Source: Brachybacterium kimchii (GTDB taxonomy: Bacteria > Actinomycetota > Actinomycetes > Actinomycetales > Dermabacteraceae). From it: a DNA stretch of 64,000 nucleotides. How positions within the stretch are numbered: the first letter of the stretch is position 1; each line of letters starts with the position of its first letter. This document shows, in pieces, positions 43,012 through 51,473 of this stretch. The stretch lies in the NCBI RefSeq assembly GCF_023373525.1, contig NZ_CP097218.1, positions 3,844,001 through 3,908,000 of the forward strand. The letters are read 5' to 3'. The position numbers and the translations under genes were made by a program. Under the pieces are notes generated by a model. The model made no database searches and was not told where the DNA came from. It saw only the letters and a program-made list of their open reading frames with translations.

Positions 43012-45114
43012 TCACCTGCTCGGCGCTCCACCCGTTCGCTGCTCCACCCTGCCGCCCGGCGCATCTTCCCGGGCAGGCAGCACGGCCGCGAGAGCGAGGA
43101 CGCTGAGGCCCAGCACGGCGGCGATCAGCACGGGGCCCGTGTCGTTGACCGCGTAGCCCAGCCATCCGCCCGCGACCAGCGCGATCCGCACCGTGCGGCC
43201 GCTCGGATGCTCCTGGTCCAGCTGCTCGAGCGCCCGCCAGTGCAGGCGACGCGGCATGAGGATCGCGACCGAGCCGAGCAGCGCCGCGAGCACCACGAGC
43301 GCGAGCCCCGGGAAGTCCACGAGCATCTGCAGGTTCTGGCCCAGCTTGCGCAGCACCACGGTCCCGAGCCCGCCCGACAGCACGTCGTCGATGAATCGAC
43401 CCAGGTGGGAGCGCGATGCGGGCGGACGCAGCCAGTCGAGCACCGACACCCCGACCACGGCGACCACACCCGCCGCATACAGCCCCAGCACGTGCCACCA
43501 GCGCAGCGGGATCCCGGAGACGAGCAGGGCGAGCAGCCCGAACGTCGGCACGCACACGAGCATCGAGCCGAAATCGGCGCCCATCGACGGGGCGACGCAG
43601 GCCGCCGAGACCACGACGCCCGTCGTCACCGTCGCGATCACCCGGGCGCGCGGGGCGCGCACGCGCGTGAACAGACAGCCCAGGGCGGCGAGCGTGCCCG
43701 CGAGCACCATGCCGAACAGGTGGTTCGAGAGTCCGTAGAAGCGCGCCCCGGAGATGGCGTTCGCGCCCAGAGGCGACCCCGTCTGCCACGGCGAGCCGAG
43801 CGCCGACTCCAGCAGGATGAGCCCTGCGACCAGCGAGAACGAGACCCCTGGAGGGCCGAAGCGCGATCGCCGCCAGGGCCCGGCGAGGACCACGGCGGCC
43901 AGCACCGCCGACCCGGCCCACACCACGCCCGTCAGCGCCAGAGCCGGATGCTCGGCCCGCCACCACGGCACGAGCGTGGACATGAGCGCGACCGGGAAGC
44001 ACAGCGGGGCGATCGCGAGCAGCGAGCGGGCCAGATGCCGCACGCGATCACGGCGGCGCAGCGGGCCGATCAGCAGGAGGACGAGCCCGGCGGCCCCGAA
44101 CGACAGCCAGGAGAGGAACGCGGGCGGCGACGCGCCGTCCACGAGCCGAGCGGCGAGCGAACGGTCCAGGGCGAGCTGCTGGGGGCCGACGCGGGTGTCC
44201 GCCCCCTCGAAGGACTGCCCGGGCAGGGTGAGCGTGGGCTCGACGCCGTGGCTCTCGAGCACGGTGGGCAGCACGTCGGTCAGCACGACGAGCCCGTTCT
44301 GATGCGTCGATCCGCTGGACAGCGCCTCGCCGGGGCGGCCGGTGTCCATCGCGACCTGCAGACCGGCGGTGCGCGAGGCGATCGACCCCTGGGTCTCGAC
44401 GGCGGCGGGATCGACCGGGTCGGTCGCCGCGACGGAGACCAGGAGCGTGCGGGGAAGATCCGCGGAGCCGGCCGCGCAGCCGCCCGCGGCGTCGAGCACC
44501 TCCCCGGCGCGCTCGTCCAGCGCGGCGAGATCCGAGGAGGTGGCCGAGCCGAGATCGACGAGGAGGACCCCGGAGCCGTCGTCTCCTGCGCCATCGCCGT
44601 CGAGCGCCGCGCTGATGCGGCCGACGGGGACGTCCTCGCTCGCGTCGATCTCGGTGGTGCCACCGGGGATGCGGGCGAGCTGGTCGACGGGCGGATTCGG
44701 GACACCGGCGCTCGCCGGAGCCATCGCGGCGAGCCCGCGGAAGCCGGTGCGCAGCGTCTCCTCGCCCTGCCGCTTCGTGGAGACCACGGTGGTCGAGGTC
44801 GTGTTCATGGCTCCCACACCAGCGTTCCCGGCGAGGCACTGCAGGTGCGGCGTCTTCTCCTCGGACACGTCCTCCCAGGTCAGCCCCGAGGTCACGAGGG
44901 CCATGCGGACCGGTGCGGTCGACGCCCCTGCGTCGGCTCCGTCGTCCGCCCGTGCAGATCCGATCGGTCCCAGGAGGGTGGCCGCCGTCGCCAGGAGCGC
45001 GCACAGCGCGGCGAGGACGATCGGACGGGGGAGGGCGCGTCGCGCGGTTCTCGAGGGCGTCCGTGCGCTCGCGCGGAGGGTCGCGCGTGGAAGGGGCCGA
45101 CGGGGGAAGAGCAC
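43012..45114 (-). CDS. membrane protein with exported phosphatase-like domain (paralog 1)
   Basis: This protein of about 700 residues has an export signal (ALCALLATAATLLGPIGSARA), an outer domain of about 270 residues, then about 12 helices. The outer domain begins MALVTSGLTWEDVSEEKTPH and contains GSTHQNGLVVLTDVLPTVL, as in the alkaline-phosphatase/sulfatase fold, but no metal-ligand set is evident. The membrane part has ARFYGLSNHLFGMVLAGT and AVNDTGPV motifs of a known actinobacterial family of unknown role. GTG 45114 lies 1 base after the upstream paralog stop; GTG 45153 is the alternative. Confidence 0.82.
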   Translation of the reverse strand: MLFPRRPLPRATLRASARTPSRTARRALPRPIVLAALCALLATAATLLGPIGSARADDGADAGASTAPVRMALVTSGLTWEDVSEEKTPHLQCLAGNAGVGAMNTTSTTVVSTKRQGEETLRTGFRGLAAMAPASAGVPNPPVDQLARIPGGTTEIDASEDVPVGRISAALDGDGAGDDGSGVLLVDLGSATSSDLAALDERAGEVLDAAGGCAAGSADLPRTLLVSVAATDPVDPAAVETQGSIASRTAGLQVAMDTGRPGEALSSGSTHQNGLVVLTDVLPTVLESHGVEPTLTLPGQSFEGADTRVGPQQLALDRSLAARLVDGASPPAFLSWLSFGAAGLVLLLIGPLRRRDRVRHLARSLLAIAPLCFPVALMSTLVPWWRAEHPALALTGVVWAGSAVLAAVVLAGPWRRSRFGPPGVSFSLVAGLILLESALGSPWQTGSPLGANAISGARFYGLSNHLFGMVLAGTLAALGCLFTRVRAPRARVIATVTTGVVVSAACVAPSMGADFGSMLVCVPTFGLLALLVSGIPLRWWHVLGLYAAGVVAVVGVSVLDWLRPPASRSHLGRFIDDVLSGGLGTVVLRKLGQNLQMLVDFPGLALVVLAALLGSVAILMPRRLHWRALEQLDQEHPSGRTVRIALVAGGWLGYAVNDTGPVLIAAVLGLSVLALAAVLPAREDAPGGRVEQRTGGAPSR

Positions 45115-45115
45115 G

Positions 45116-47317
45116 TCAGCGATGGTATGCGGCCGTCCCGGGAGGAGCCTCACCGTCGGTCGCGCCGACCTGTCCGCGTGCGTCGGCGTCGCTGCGCGCG
45201 CCGTCTCCGCGCGTCTCGCCGCGCGCGCCGACCGCAGGATCCGGGAGCATCGCCGCGATCAGCGGCAGTGAGACCGCGAGCGCGGCGAGCAGCAGCATCG
45301 CCCCGGTGTCGTTCGTCGCGTAGCCGATCCAGGCGCCGACGCCGAGCGCGATGCGCACGGGCCGGGCGGCGGGGTGCCGGGCGTCGAAGGCCGCGAGGCG
45401 CCGCATGCGCGTGCGGGAGGGGACGAGCGAGCACAGCCAGAGCACGGCGGCCACCAGCAGCACACCCAGCAGCGGCCAGAACGTGGTGACCTGGTCGATG
45501 TTCTGCTGCGCCTTGCTGGCGACCACGTCGAGTAGCTCGCCGGAGAGCACCTGGTCCACGAACCGTCCCAGATGCGTGCGCTGCGCGGGCGGGCGCAGCC
45601 AGTCGAGCACCGAGACGCCTCCGACGGCCACCACCGCCGCCCCGCCGACCGCGAGCAGATGCCACCAGCGCACCCGGATCCCGCTCAGCATGAGCGCGAG
45701 CAGTCCGAGCGCGGGCACCAGCACGAGCACGCCGCCGAAGTCGGCGCCCATCGTCGGCGCCGCGCTGACGCCCATCACCACGATCCCGATCCCGATCACC
45801 GCGAGCACGCGCGAGCGCGGACGCGTGAGCCGGGCGCACACGGCGAGAAGCGCGATCATCGTGCCCGCCAGCACCATTCCCGAGAGATGGTTGGAGATCC
45901 CGTAGAAGCGTCCGCCGCGGATCGCCTGCGCCCCGAGCGGGGAGCCGAGCTGCAGCTGGGAGCCGGTCGCGGACTCCGCGAGGATGGCCAGGGCGAGCAG
46001 CGCCCCCGCGGCCCCTGCGGGTCCGTACCGGACACGGCGCCAGGGACCGAGCAGGGCGATCGCCGACAGCACGAGGGCGAATCCCCACACCACGGCGGTG
46101 AGTGCGAGCGCGGGGTGCGCGGCCCTCCACCAGGGCACGGCTCCTGCGAGCAGTCCTGCCGCCGGCCCGAGGGGAAGGCACACCGCCGCGGCGCGCCCGA
46201 GGGCGGACAGCCGACGGCGCCCCGCGAGGCGGGGGATCAGCAGCACCAGCAGACCGAGTGCAGGCAGGACCAGCCAGGACCCCAGCGCCCACCACGTCGC
46301 GCCGTCGACCAGCACGTTCGCGGCGGAGCGGTCGGTGGCGAGGCGGACGCCGGCGGTGTCGCGGACGACGGCATCGGATCCGTCGGTGCCCGACGCGTCG
46401 GTGCTCGACCCGTCGGCCCCCGACTCGTCGCCGGCAGACCCGTCGGCGCTCGCCGGCGTGCCCTCGAAGACCTGCCCGGGGAGCGCATCGGGGGCGCTCT
46501 CCCCGTGGCTCGCGAGGATCGTCGGCACCACGTCGGTGAGCAGCACGACCCCCTCCTGATGGGTGGATCCGCTGGTCAGGGAGCCGCTCGCGAAACCGGA
46601 GTCCATCACCACCTGCAGCCTGTCAGGTCCGGGCGCGGGGGAGCGGCCCTCCTCGACGGCTGCGGAGTCCTCGGGATCGTAGGGGGCGACGGAGACCAGC
46701 AGCACCCGCCCCATCGATGCGCTGTCGCAGCCGCCGACGGCATCGAGTTGCTTCCCGACCTCCTCGTCGAGCGCGGCGAGGGCGCGGCCGCGCGCCGAGC
46801 CGGGGTCGACGGGGTCCTCGTCCGCGCCGCGCGCGGGCAGCGAGTCCAGGGAGACGACCTCGGGGGCGTCGGGCAGCGCGGAGACCAGGTCCTCTGCGGG
46901 CTGTGGTGAGCGGGAGGTGCGGTGGGACTGGGATGCGAGGCCCAGATAACCGCTGGTCAGCGTCTCCATGCCCTGGCGGCGCGTGGGTGTCAGCGGCGTC
47001 ATCGAGCCGACGCTCATCGCGGCGGTCCCCGAGCGCTCGGCGAGGCACATGAGGTGCGGGGTCGCCTCGGAGACGTCCTCCCAGTTGAGCCCCGCGGTCG
47101 CGAGGACGAGCTCGACGGGCTGCTCCGAGGGGCCCTGCGCGGCGGGTGCTGCGGTGGCGTCCGCTCGGGCCGACGCGGGGGCGAGCGCAGGAAGCAGCAC
47201 GGAGACGAACAGGGCGAGCGCGAGGGCGAGCGCGAACGGGCGGGTGGCGCGGTCGAGGCATCGGGGCGCGCGTGCCGGGGCCGAGCTCGGGCGGATGGCC
47301 GACGGAGGGAAGGTCAC
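45116..47317 (-). CDS. membrane protein with exported phosphatase-like domain (paralog 2)
   Basis: This 733-residue protein is the tandem paralog of the next gene on this strand. A signal peptide (LALALALFVSVLLPALAPASA) leads to an outer domain with LVLATAGLNWEDVSEATPHL, GSTHQEGVVLLTDVVPTIL and a Ser/Asp-rich insertion (about residues 295-320). About 12 helices follow, with GRFYGISNHLSGMVLAGTM and YATNDTGAMLL. TACGAT lies 6 bases before GTG 47317, so it is leaderless and heads the two-gene operon. The role is unknown; an envelope-glycan or lipid function is a guess from the neighbouring GT2. Confidence 0.85.
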   Translation of the reverse strand: MTFPPSAIRPSSAPARAPRCLDRATRPFALALALALFVSVLLPALAPASARADATAAPAAQGPSEQPVELVLATAGLNWEDVSEATPHLMCLAERSGTAAMSVGSMTPLTPTRRQGMETLTSGYLGLASQSHRTSRSPQPAEDLVSALPDAPEVVSLDSLPARGADEDPVDPGSARGRALAALDEEVGKQLDAVGGCDSASMGRVLLVSVAPYDPEDSAAVEEGRSPAPGPDRLQVVMDSGFASGSLTSGSTHQEGVVLLTDVVPTILASHGESAPDALPGQVFEGTPASADGSAGDESGADGSSTDASGTDGSDAVVRDTAGVRLATDRSAANVLVDGATWWALGSWLVLPALGLLVLLIPRLAGRRRLSALGRAAAVCLPLGPAAGLLAGAVPWWRAAHPALALTAVVWGFALVLSAIALLGPWRRVRYGPAGAAGALLALAILAESATGSQLQLGSPLGAQAIRGGRFYGISNHLSGMVLAGTMIALLAVCARLTRPRSRVLAVIGIGIVVMGVSAAPTMGADFGGVLVLVPALGLLALMLSGIRVRWWHLLAVGGAAVVAVGGVSVLDWLRPPAQRTHLGRFVDQVLSGELLDVVASKAQQNIDQVTTFWPLLGVLLVAAVLWLCSLVPSRTRMRRLAAFDARHPAARPVRIALGVGAWIGYATNDTGAMLLLAALAVSLPLIAAMLPDPAVGARGETRGDGARSDADARGQVGATDGEAPPGTAAYHR

Positions 47318-47465
47318 CGGATGATCGTAGAAGGCGACGCGGGGCGGCCGCTCACACTGCTGCTCCGGGCGAGGCGGCGCGCGGCGAGTCCGCGAGGCGC
47401 CGCGTGAGACCGCGCGGTGGCAGCGGCAGGCAGGCCGGTAGATTGCCCAGGATCACCGGCGATCC

Positions 47466-47570
47466 GTGCCCGACGTGCGCTTCGCCCATCTCCGCTTCGC
47501 CCATCTCCGCTTCGCCCATCTCCGCTTCGCCGACCTCCGCTTCGGCCCACCTCCGAGGAGCCCCGCATGA
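47466..47570 (+). CDS. possible 34-residue pentapeptide-repeat leader ORF
   Basis: A GTG at 47466 opens a frame of four AHLRF/ADLRF pentapeptides, then GPPPRSPA, ending at a TGA that overlaps the ATG of the Dabb gene (ATGA). A 15-bp tandem repeat (47479-47538) makes the pentapeptides. The frame could be translated and coupled to the Dabb gene, but a GAGGAG site just before that ATG would serve it alone, and a repeat of length 15 is open in all frames by construction. Confidence 0.3.
   Translation: MPDVRFAHLRFAHLRFAHLRFADLRFGPPPRSPA
47479..47538 (+). repeat. 15-bp tandem repeat GCTTCGCCCATCTCC
   Basis: Three perfect copies (47479, 47494, 47509) and a fourth with changes (47524) lie just before the Dabb gene. 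A fifth, looser unit follows. Confidence 0.9.
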
Positions 47571-47866
47571 TCCTCCACACCGTCTGCTTCACCCTCGCGC
47601 ACGAGCCCGGCTCCGGCGAGGAGCAGGCCTTCCTCGACGACGCGCGACGCATCCTCCCCGCGGTCCCCGGCGTCGAGGAGTTCACCGCGTCACGGCAGGT
47701 CGGGGAGCAGAGCGACTTCCGCTTCCAGTTCGCCATGCGCTTCGCCGACCGGGACGCGTACGCCGCCTACGACGCCCACCCTGACCACCAGGGCTTCGTC
47801 GCACGCCGGTGGAAGACCGAGGTCGCCGCGTTCCAGGAGTTCGACTTCGTCCCCCTCGAGGGATGA
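47567..47866 (+). CDS. Dabb (stress-responsive A/B barrel) protein
   Basis: This 99-residue protein forms a dimeric alpha-beta barrel. It starts MILHTVCFTLAHEPGSGEEQ, the standard opening of this family (xLHxVxF), and closes with the YAAYDAHPDHQGFV block. GAGGAG precedes the ATG. Relatives are linked to stress or small-ligand binding, and some are cyclases or monooxygenase-like; no specific role is visible. The 249 bases upstream contain only a tandem repeat and a possible TAGATT promoter element. Confidence 0.9.
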   Translation: MILHTVCFTLAHEPGSGEEQAFLDDARRILPAVPGVEEFTASRQVGEQSDFRFQFAMRFADRDAYAAYDAHPDHQGFVARRWKTEVAAFQEFDFVPLEG

Positions 47867-47876
47867 CCACGCTCTG

Positions 47877-48623
47877 ATGGTGGGTCCGGTGGGTCCGGTG
47901 GGTCCGGTGGGGCCGGAGGGTCCTGAGGGTCCGGTGGGACGGGTGGATGCGGGTCGGCGCGACGGGTCCGTGCGCCTCGAGCGCCTCGGGAGGTCGCATG
48001 CCGGCGCCATCCTCGCCGGTCAGGACCGCGCTCTCGCCCAAGAGGTCTTCGGCTGCCGCTGGGAGCCCGGAGAGCTCGCGGAGTTCCTCGAGCGTGCGGA
48101 GCGGTGGAGCGCGGACGGGCCCCTGCGCGAGTTCGCCGCGCGCCAGGTCGCCGACGGCAGCGCCGACTCCGACACGGACACCGCCAAGGACGCGGGCACG
48201 GACGCGGGCACCGGCGCAGGCGCCCCCAGTGCCCGCGGCGAGATCGTCGGCGGGGGAGGGTTGCACCTGCTCGGCCCCGGCCTCGAGCGCGGGCAGGCGG
48301 ACATGAGCTATTGGGTGCTCGCTCCGCATCGACGGCACGGGTGGGGCGCCGCGATCGTTCGCGCGCTGCGGGAGGCCGCGGAGTCCGATGCGCGCATCTG
48401 CACGCTCGTCCTGCGCATCGCGCCGGAGAACGCGGCGTCCCAGCACGTCGCGAGGGGAGCGGGCGCACGGCCGACGGGCCGGAGCGAGCGCCACCCCGGC
48501 GACCCGGGTCGCAGCGTCGAACGCTGGGAACTCGATCTCGGTCTCGAGCGCGATCTCGACCTCGAGCACGGCGGCCGCGACGACCAAGACGGCCGCGACG
48601 GCCCCATTACGCTGGCCCGATGA
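47877..48623 (+). CDS. GNAT acetyltransferase with collagen-like N-terminus
   Basis: This 248-residue protein starts with a Gly-Pro run (VGPVGPVGPVGPEGPEGPVG) made by a 9-bp repeat, then a GNAT domain: the acetyl-CoA motif A is in DMSYWVLAPHRRHGWGAAIV, with a helix-rich body. A long Ala/Gly/Asp linker (about residues 95-120) and an Asp/Glu/Arg-rich C-tail are unusual. The stop overlaps the start of the next GNAT gene (ATGA). No substrate can be named. The true start could lie after the Gly-Pro run, although no better site is seen. Confidence 0.75.
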   Translation: MVGPVGPVGPVGPEGPEGPVGRVDAGRRDGSVRLERLGRSHAGAILAGQDRALAQEVFGCRWEPGELAEFLERAERWSADGPLREFAARQVADGSADSDTDTAKDAGTDAGTGAGAPSARGEIVGGGGLHLLGPGLERGQADMSYWVLAPHRRHGWGAAIVRALREAAESDARICTLVLRIAPENAASQHVARGAGARPTGRSERHPGDPGRSVERWELDLGLERDLDLEHGGRDDQDGRDGPITLAR

Positions 48624-49192
48624 TCCGGCTGACCGCCCCCGACCCCGCCCGCTTCGAGTCCTGGGCGGCGTGCCTGCGGGACTTCGAGGACGGGCCGATC
48701 GACGGCTCGGGCTATGTCACGGACTCGACCCCCGAACCCGCGCCCGAGGAGTTCGCGCGCTACATCGAGCAGCGCCTCGCCGAAGGAAACACGTCGACCC
48801 CTCCAGCGCCCGAGCGGGTGCACTGCTCGTACCGGTGGATCGTCGACGAGACCTGGGCGGATGGCGGGCCACTGCTCGGATTCCTCGCCCTGCGCCACCA
48901 CCTCAACCGGTTCCTGCTCACCCAGGGCGGGCACATCGGCTACTCGGTGCGGCCCTCCGCCCGCCGTCGAGGCGTCGCGGGCGCAGCGCTCGCCGTCGGC
49001 CTCTCGGAGGCCGCGGGCCTGGGCATCGATCCCGTGCTCGTCTGCTGCGCCGAGACCAACGAAGCCTCGCGACGCACGATCGAGCGCAACGGCGGGCAGT
49101 ACGAGAGCTCGATCGGCGAGCACAGGCGGTACTGGTTCGGGCCGGGCCCCTGGCCGCAGGAGCCGGATGCGCAGGGAGCACCCGGCCGCTGA
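48620..49192 (+). CDS. GNAT family acetyltransferase
   Basis: This 190-residue GNAT protein has motif A in GHIGYSVRPSARRRGVAGAA and a late NEASRRTIERNGGQYESSI motif B. It resembles the RimJ/RimL-like group with a large N-terminal insert. The ATG overlaps the previous GNAT stop by 4 bases, while a TACGCT box also ends 6 bases before it, so it may be expressed both by coupling and from its own leaderless promoter. The substrate is unknown. Confidence 0.87.
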   Translation: MIRLTAPDPARFESWAACLRDFEDGPIDGSGYVTDSTPEPAPEEFARYIEQRLAEGNTSTPPAPERVHCSYRWIVDETWADGGPLLGFLALRHHLNRFLLTQGGHIGYSVRPSARRRGVAGAALAVGLSEAAGLGIDPVLVCCAETNEASRRTIERNGGQYESSIGEHRRYWFGPGPWPQEPDAQGAPGR

Positions 49193-49229
49193 GCCCTGGA
49201 CCGCGCCCACGCCGCACGCCCTCCGCGGA

Positions 49230-49235
49230 TACCCT
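49230..49235 (+). promoter_or_regulatory. -10 box TACCCT, leaderless start of pheA
   Basis: TACCCT is followed by 6 bases and ATG 49242. Confidence 0.5.
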
Positions 49236-49241
49236 GCAGCC

Positions 49242-50201
49242 ATGCGGTACGGATTCCTCGGCCCCGAGACCACCTTCACCCACCAGGCGCTCCTGCAGGC
49301 CCTCGCGGAGGCGCCCGAAGACCTGCGCGCCGGGGCCGAGCTGATCCCCTTCACGTCGGTCGCGACCGCGACCGCGGCGCTCGTCGGCGGTGACATCGAC
49401 GCGATCACGGCGCCGATCGAGAACTCGGTCGAGGGCGGGGTGTCCGGCACGCTCGACGTCCTCGCCTCGCACGACCGCATCACGATCGTCGCCGAGCAGA
49501 TCGTCCCGATCACCTTCGTGCTCGCCGCCAAGCGGCAGATGGACCTGTCCGAGGTGCGCGCCGTCGCCTCCCACACCCACGCGCAGGCGCAGGTCCAGGG
49601 GTGGATCCGCGAGAACCTGCCGGGCGCCGCGATCGAGCCGGCCTCCTCGACCGCCGCGGCGGCGCGGGCCATCGCCGAGTCGAGCGAGGAGGAGGCCGAA
49701 GGTCTCGCCGCGATCTGCTCACCGCTGGCCGCGGAGCACTTCGGGCTCCAGGTCCTCGCGCGCGGCATCGAGGACACGAAGGGCGCTCAGACCCGCTTCG
49801 TCATCGTCACCCGCAACAGCCGGATCCCCGCGCGCACCGGGGCGGACAAGACCACGCTCGTCGTCCACCTCCCGCACAACCGCTCGGGCGCGCTGCTGGA
49901 GATGCTCGAGCAGTTCAGCGCCAACGGCGTGAACCTCTCCCGCATCGAGTCCCGCCCCATCGGCGACGCCCTGGGCCGTTACTCCTTCTCCATCGACGCC
50001 GAGGGCCATCTCGAGGACCGGCGCGTCGCCAGCGCACTGCGCGGTCTGCACCGCATGTGCCCGCAGGTCATCTACCTGGGGTCCTACCCGCGCGCGGACC
50101 GGCAGCGCTCGACGGTCGATGTCGCCACGGCCGACGACTCCTACGACGACGCGAGCCGCTGGGTGGGCGAGCTGAGCAGGATGATCACGCCCGTCCCGTG
50201 A
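49242..50201 (+). CDS. pheA: prephenate dehydratase
   Basis: This enzyme turns prephenate into phenylpyruvate, the committed step to phenylalanine. The 319-residue protein has the periplasmic-binding-like catalytic domain with GFLGPETTFTHQAL, PIENSVEGGV and the essential TRF motif in KGAQTRFVIV, then an ACT regulatory domain with ESRPIGDALGRYSF for phenylalanine feedback. No chorismate mutase domain is fused, the usual actinobacterial layout. It overlaps the convergent lipid kinase gene by 17 bases. Confidence 0.94.
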   Translation: MRYGFLGPETTFTHQALLQALAEAPEDLRAGAELIPFTSVATATAALVGGDIDAITAPIENSVEGGVSGTLDVLASHDRITIVAEQIVPITFVLAAKRQMDLSEVRAVASHTHAQAQVQGWIRENLPGAAIEPASSTAAAARAIAESSEEEAEGLAAICSPLAAEHFGLQVLARGIEDTKGAQTRFVIVTRNSRIPARTGADKTTLVVHLPHNRSGALLEMLEQFSANGVNLSRIESRPIGDALGRYSFSIDAEGHLEDRRVASALRGLHRMCPQVIYLGSYPRADRQRSTVDVATADDSYDDASRWVGELSRMITPVP

Positions 50202-51426
50202 CGGATGTGTCCGACGGCGCCGGCTCGGAGTCCTTGGGGTCCATCGGGTCCTCCCCGCCGTCGATCTGATCCGATTCCGTGACGTGCGGGCCGACCTGCT
50301 GCCTGTCGGTCTCGACCGCGCGGTCCGCGACGCTGGCGGGCGTGCGCATGATCAGCGCGCCGGGATCGACCTCGGCGAGCAGGTGGGTCGCCTTCCCCTC
50401 CGTGTCGCCGTCGAGCTGGACGGGCTGCGGCTTGGTGGTCACCACGCTCACGCTCGTGGTGAGCGCCTGCTCCATCGTGGAGAGCTGGGGTTTGGGGTGC
50501 AGCGCGGGCTGGACGAGACGGGCGATGATCTGGCTGAGTCCCGCGGCGCCGCGCCAGGAGAGCACGAGCACGTCGAGGCGATGATTGTCCACCGTCGCGT
50601 CGGGCATCAGCACGATGCCGCCGGGCAGACGCCCCACGTTGCCGATCAGCACGGTGCGGGCATCGACGTCGACGCTGTGGCCGGAGGGGGTCGTGATCCG
50701 CGCGGAGAACGCGCGGCCCGCGATCTTGTCGAGGCCCGCGACCACGTAGGCGGGCCAGCCGATGCGTCGCTTCATCTTCGGGTTCGTGGCGCCGATGACC
50801 TCGGCGTCCGCGCCCACACCGGCGATCACGAGGAACGCCCGCTTCTGAGCCGTCGAGATCTCCGAGGAGGAGCCGCCGGTGCGCATCCAGCCCATGTCGA
50901 CCATGCTGTCGGCTCCCAGCAGGGCGACCCGCAGCGCCTTCTCGAGGTCGTCGAGCGGGAGGTCGAGATTGCGGGCGAGCAGGTTGCCGGTGCCCACGGG
51001 CAGGATCGCCATCCGCACACCGGAATGGGCGAGTGCCGAGGCGACCTCGCGCACCGTGCCGTCGCCGCCCGCCGCGATCACCAGGTCGGCGCCGTCCGTG
51101 AGGGCCTGTTCGGCCTGGCCACGGCCGGGGTCCTCGCGCGTGGTGTCGTGGAAGTGCAGCTCGATGCCGAGCAGCCGCTCGGCGATCGTGCGCAGTCGCT
51201 CGCGGAACTGCTCGGGATCGTCGTGCTTGGACGGATTCATCACCACGGCCACGTGGGTGAACGACGGGCCCTCGTTCGCCAGCACTGCTCGGTCCGCGCG
51301 GGCGCGGGCGAGATCATCGACCTGGCGGCGCTGCGCGCGCACGTGCACGAGCACCACGGCGAGCAGCACGACGACGATCACGCTGAGGACGATCGAGACG
51401 ATCGCGAGGGTGGTGCTCAGATCCAT
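50185..51426 (-). CDS. diacylglycerol/lipid kinase (YegS/DgkB type)
   Basis: This 413-residue protein phosphorylates diacylglycerol or a related lipid. It starts with one membrane helix (AIVSIVLSVIVVVLLAVVLV) and a short coiled stretch. The DAGK catalytic domain follows, with VVMNPSKHDD, the nucleotide site AAGGDGTVREVASAL and LPVGTGNLLARNL. The C-terminal sandwich domain is complete, with an acidic tail. TAGTCT lies 6 bases before the ATG, indicating a leaderless start. Confidence 0.9.
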   Translation of the reverse strand: MDLSTTLAIVSIVLSVIVVVLLAVVLVHVRAQRRQVDDLARARADRAVLANEGPSFTHVAVVMNPSKHDDPEQFRERLRTIAERLLGIELHFHDTTREDPGRGQAEQALTDGADLVIAAGGDGTVREVASALAHSGVRMAILPVGTGNLLARNLDLPLDDLEKALRVALLGADSMVDMGWMRTGGSSSEISTAQKRAFLVIAGVGADAEVIGATNPKMKRRIGWPAYVVAGLDKIAGRAFSARITTPSGHSVDVDARTVLIGNVGRLPGGIVLMPDATVDNHRLDVLVLSWRGAAGLSQIIARLVQPALHPKPQLSTMEQALTTSVSVVTTKPQPVQLDGDTEGKATHLLAEVDPGALIMRTPASVADRAVETDRQQVGPHVTESDQIDGGEDPMDPKDSEPAPSDTSVTGRA

Positions 51427-51473
51427 GGGCCGAGACTACCTGGGCCGATGGTGCGATGAGCGACGGGCAGCAC

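Noticed and set aside
47479-47538. CRISPR-like or phage repeat
   Set aside because: 15-bp direct tandem units without spacers; a minisatellite.
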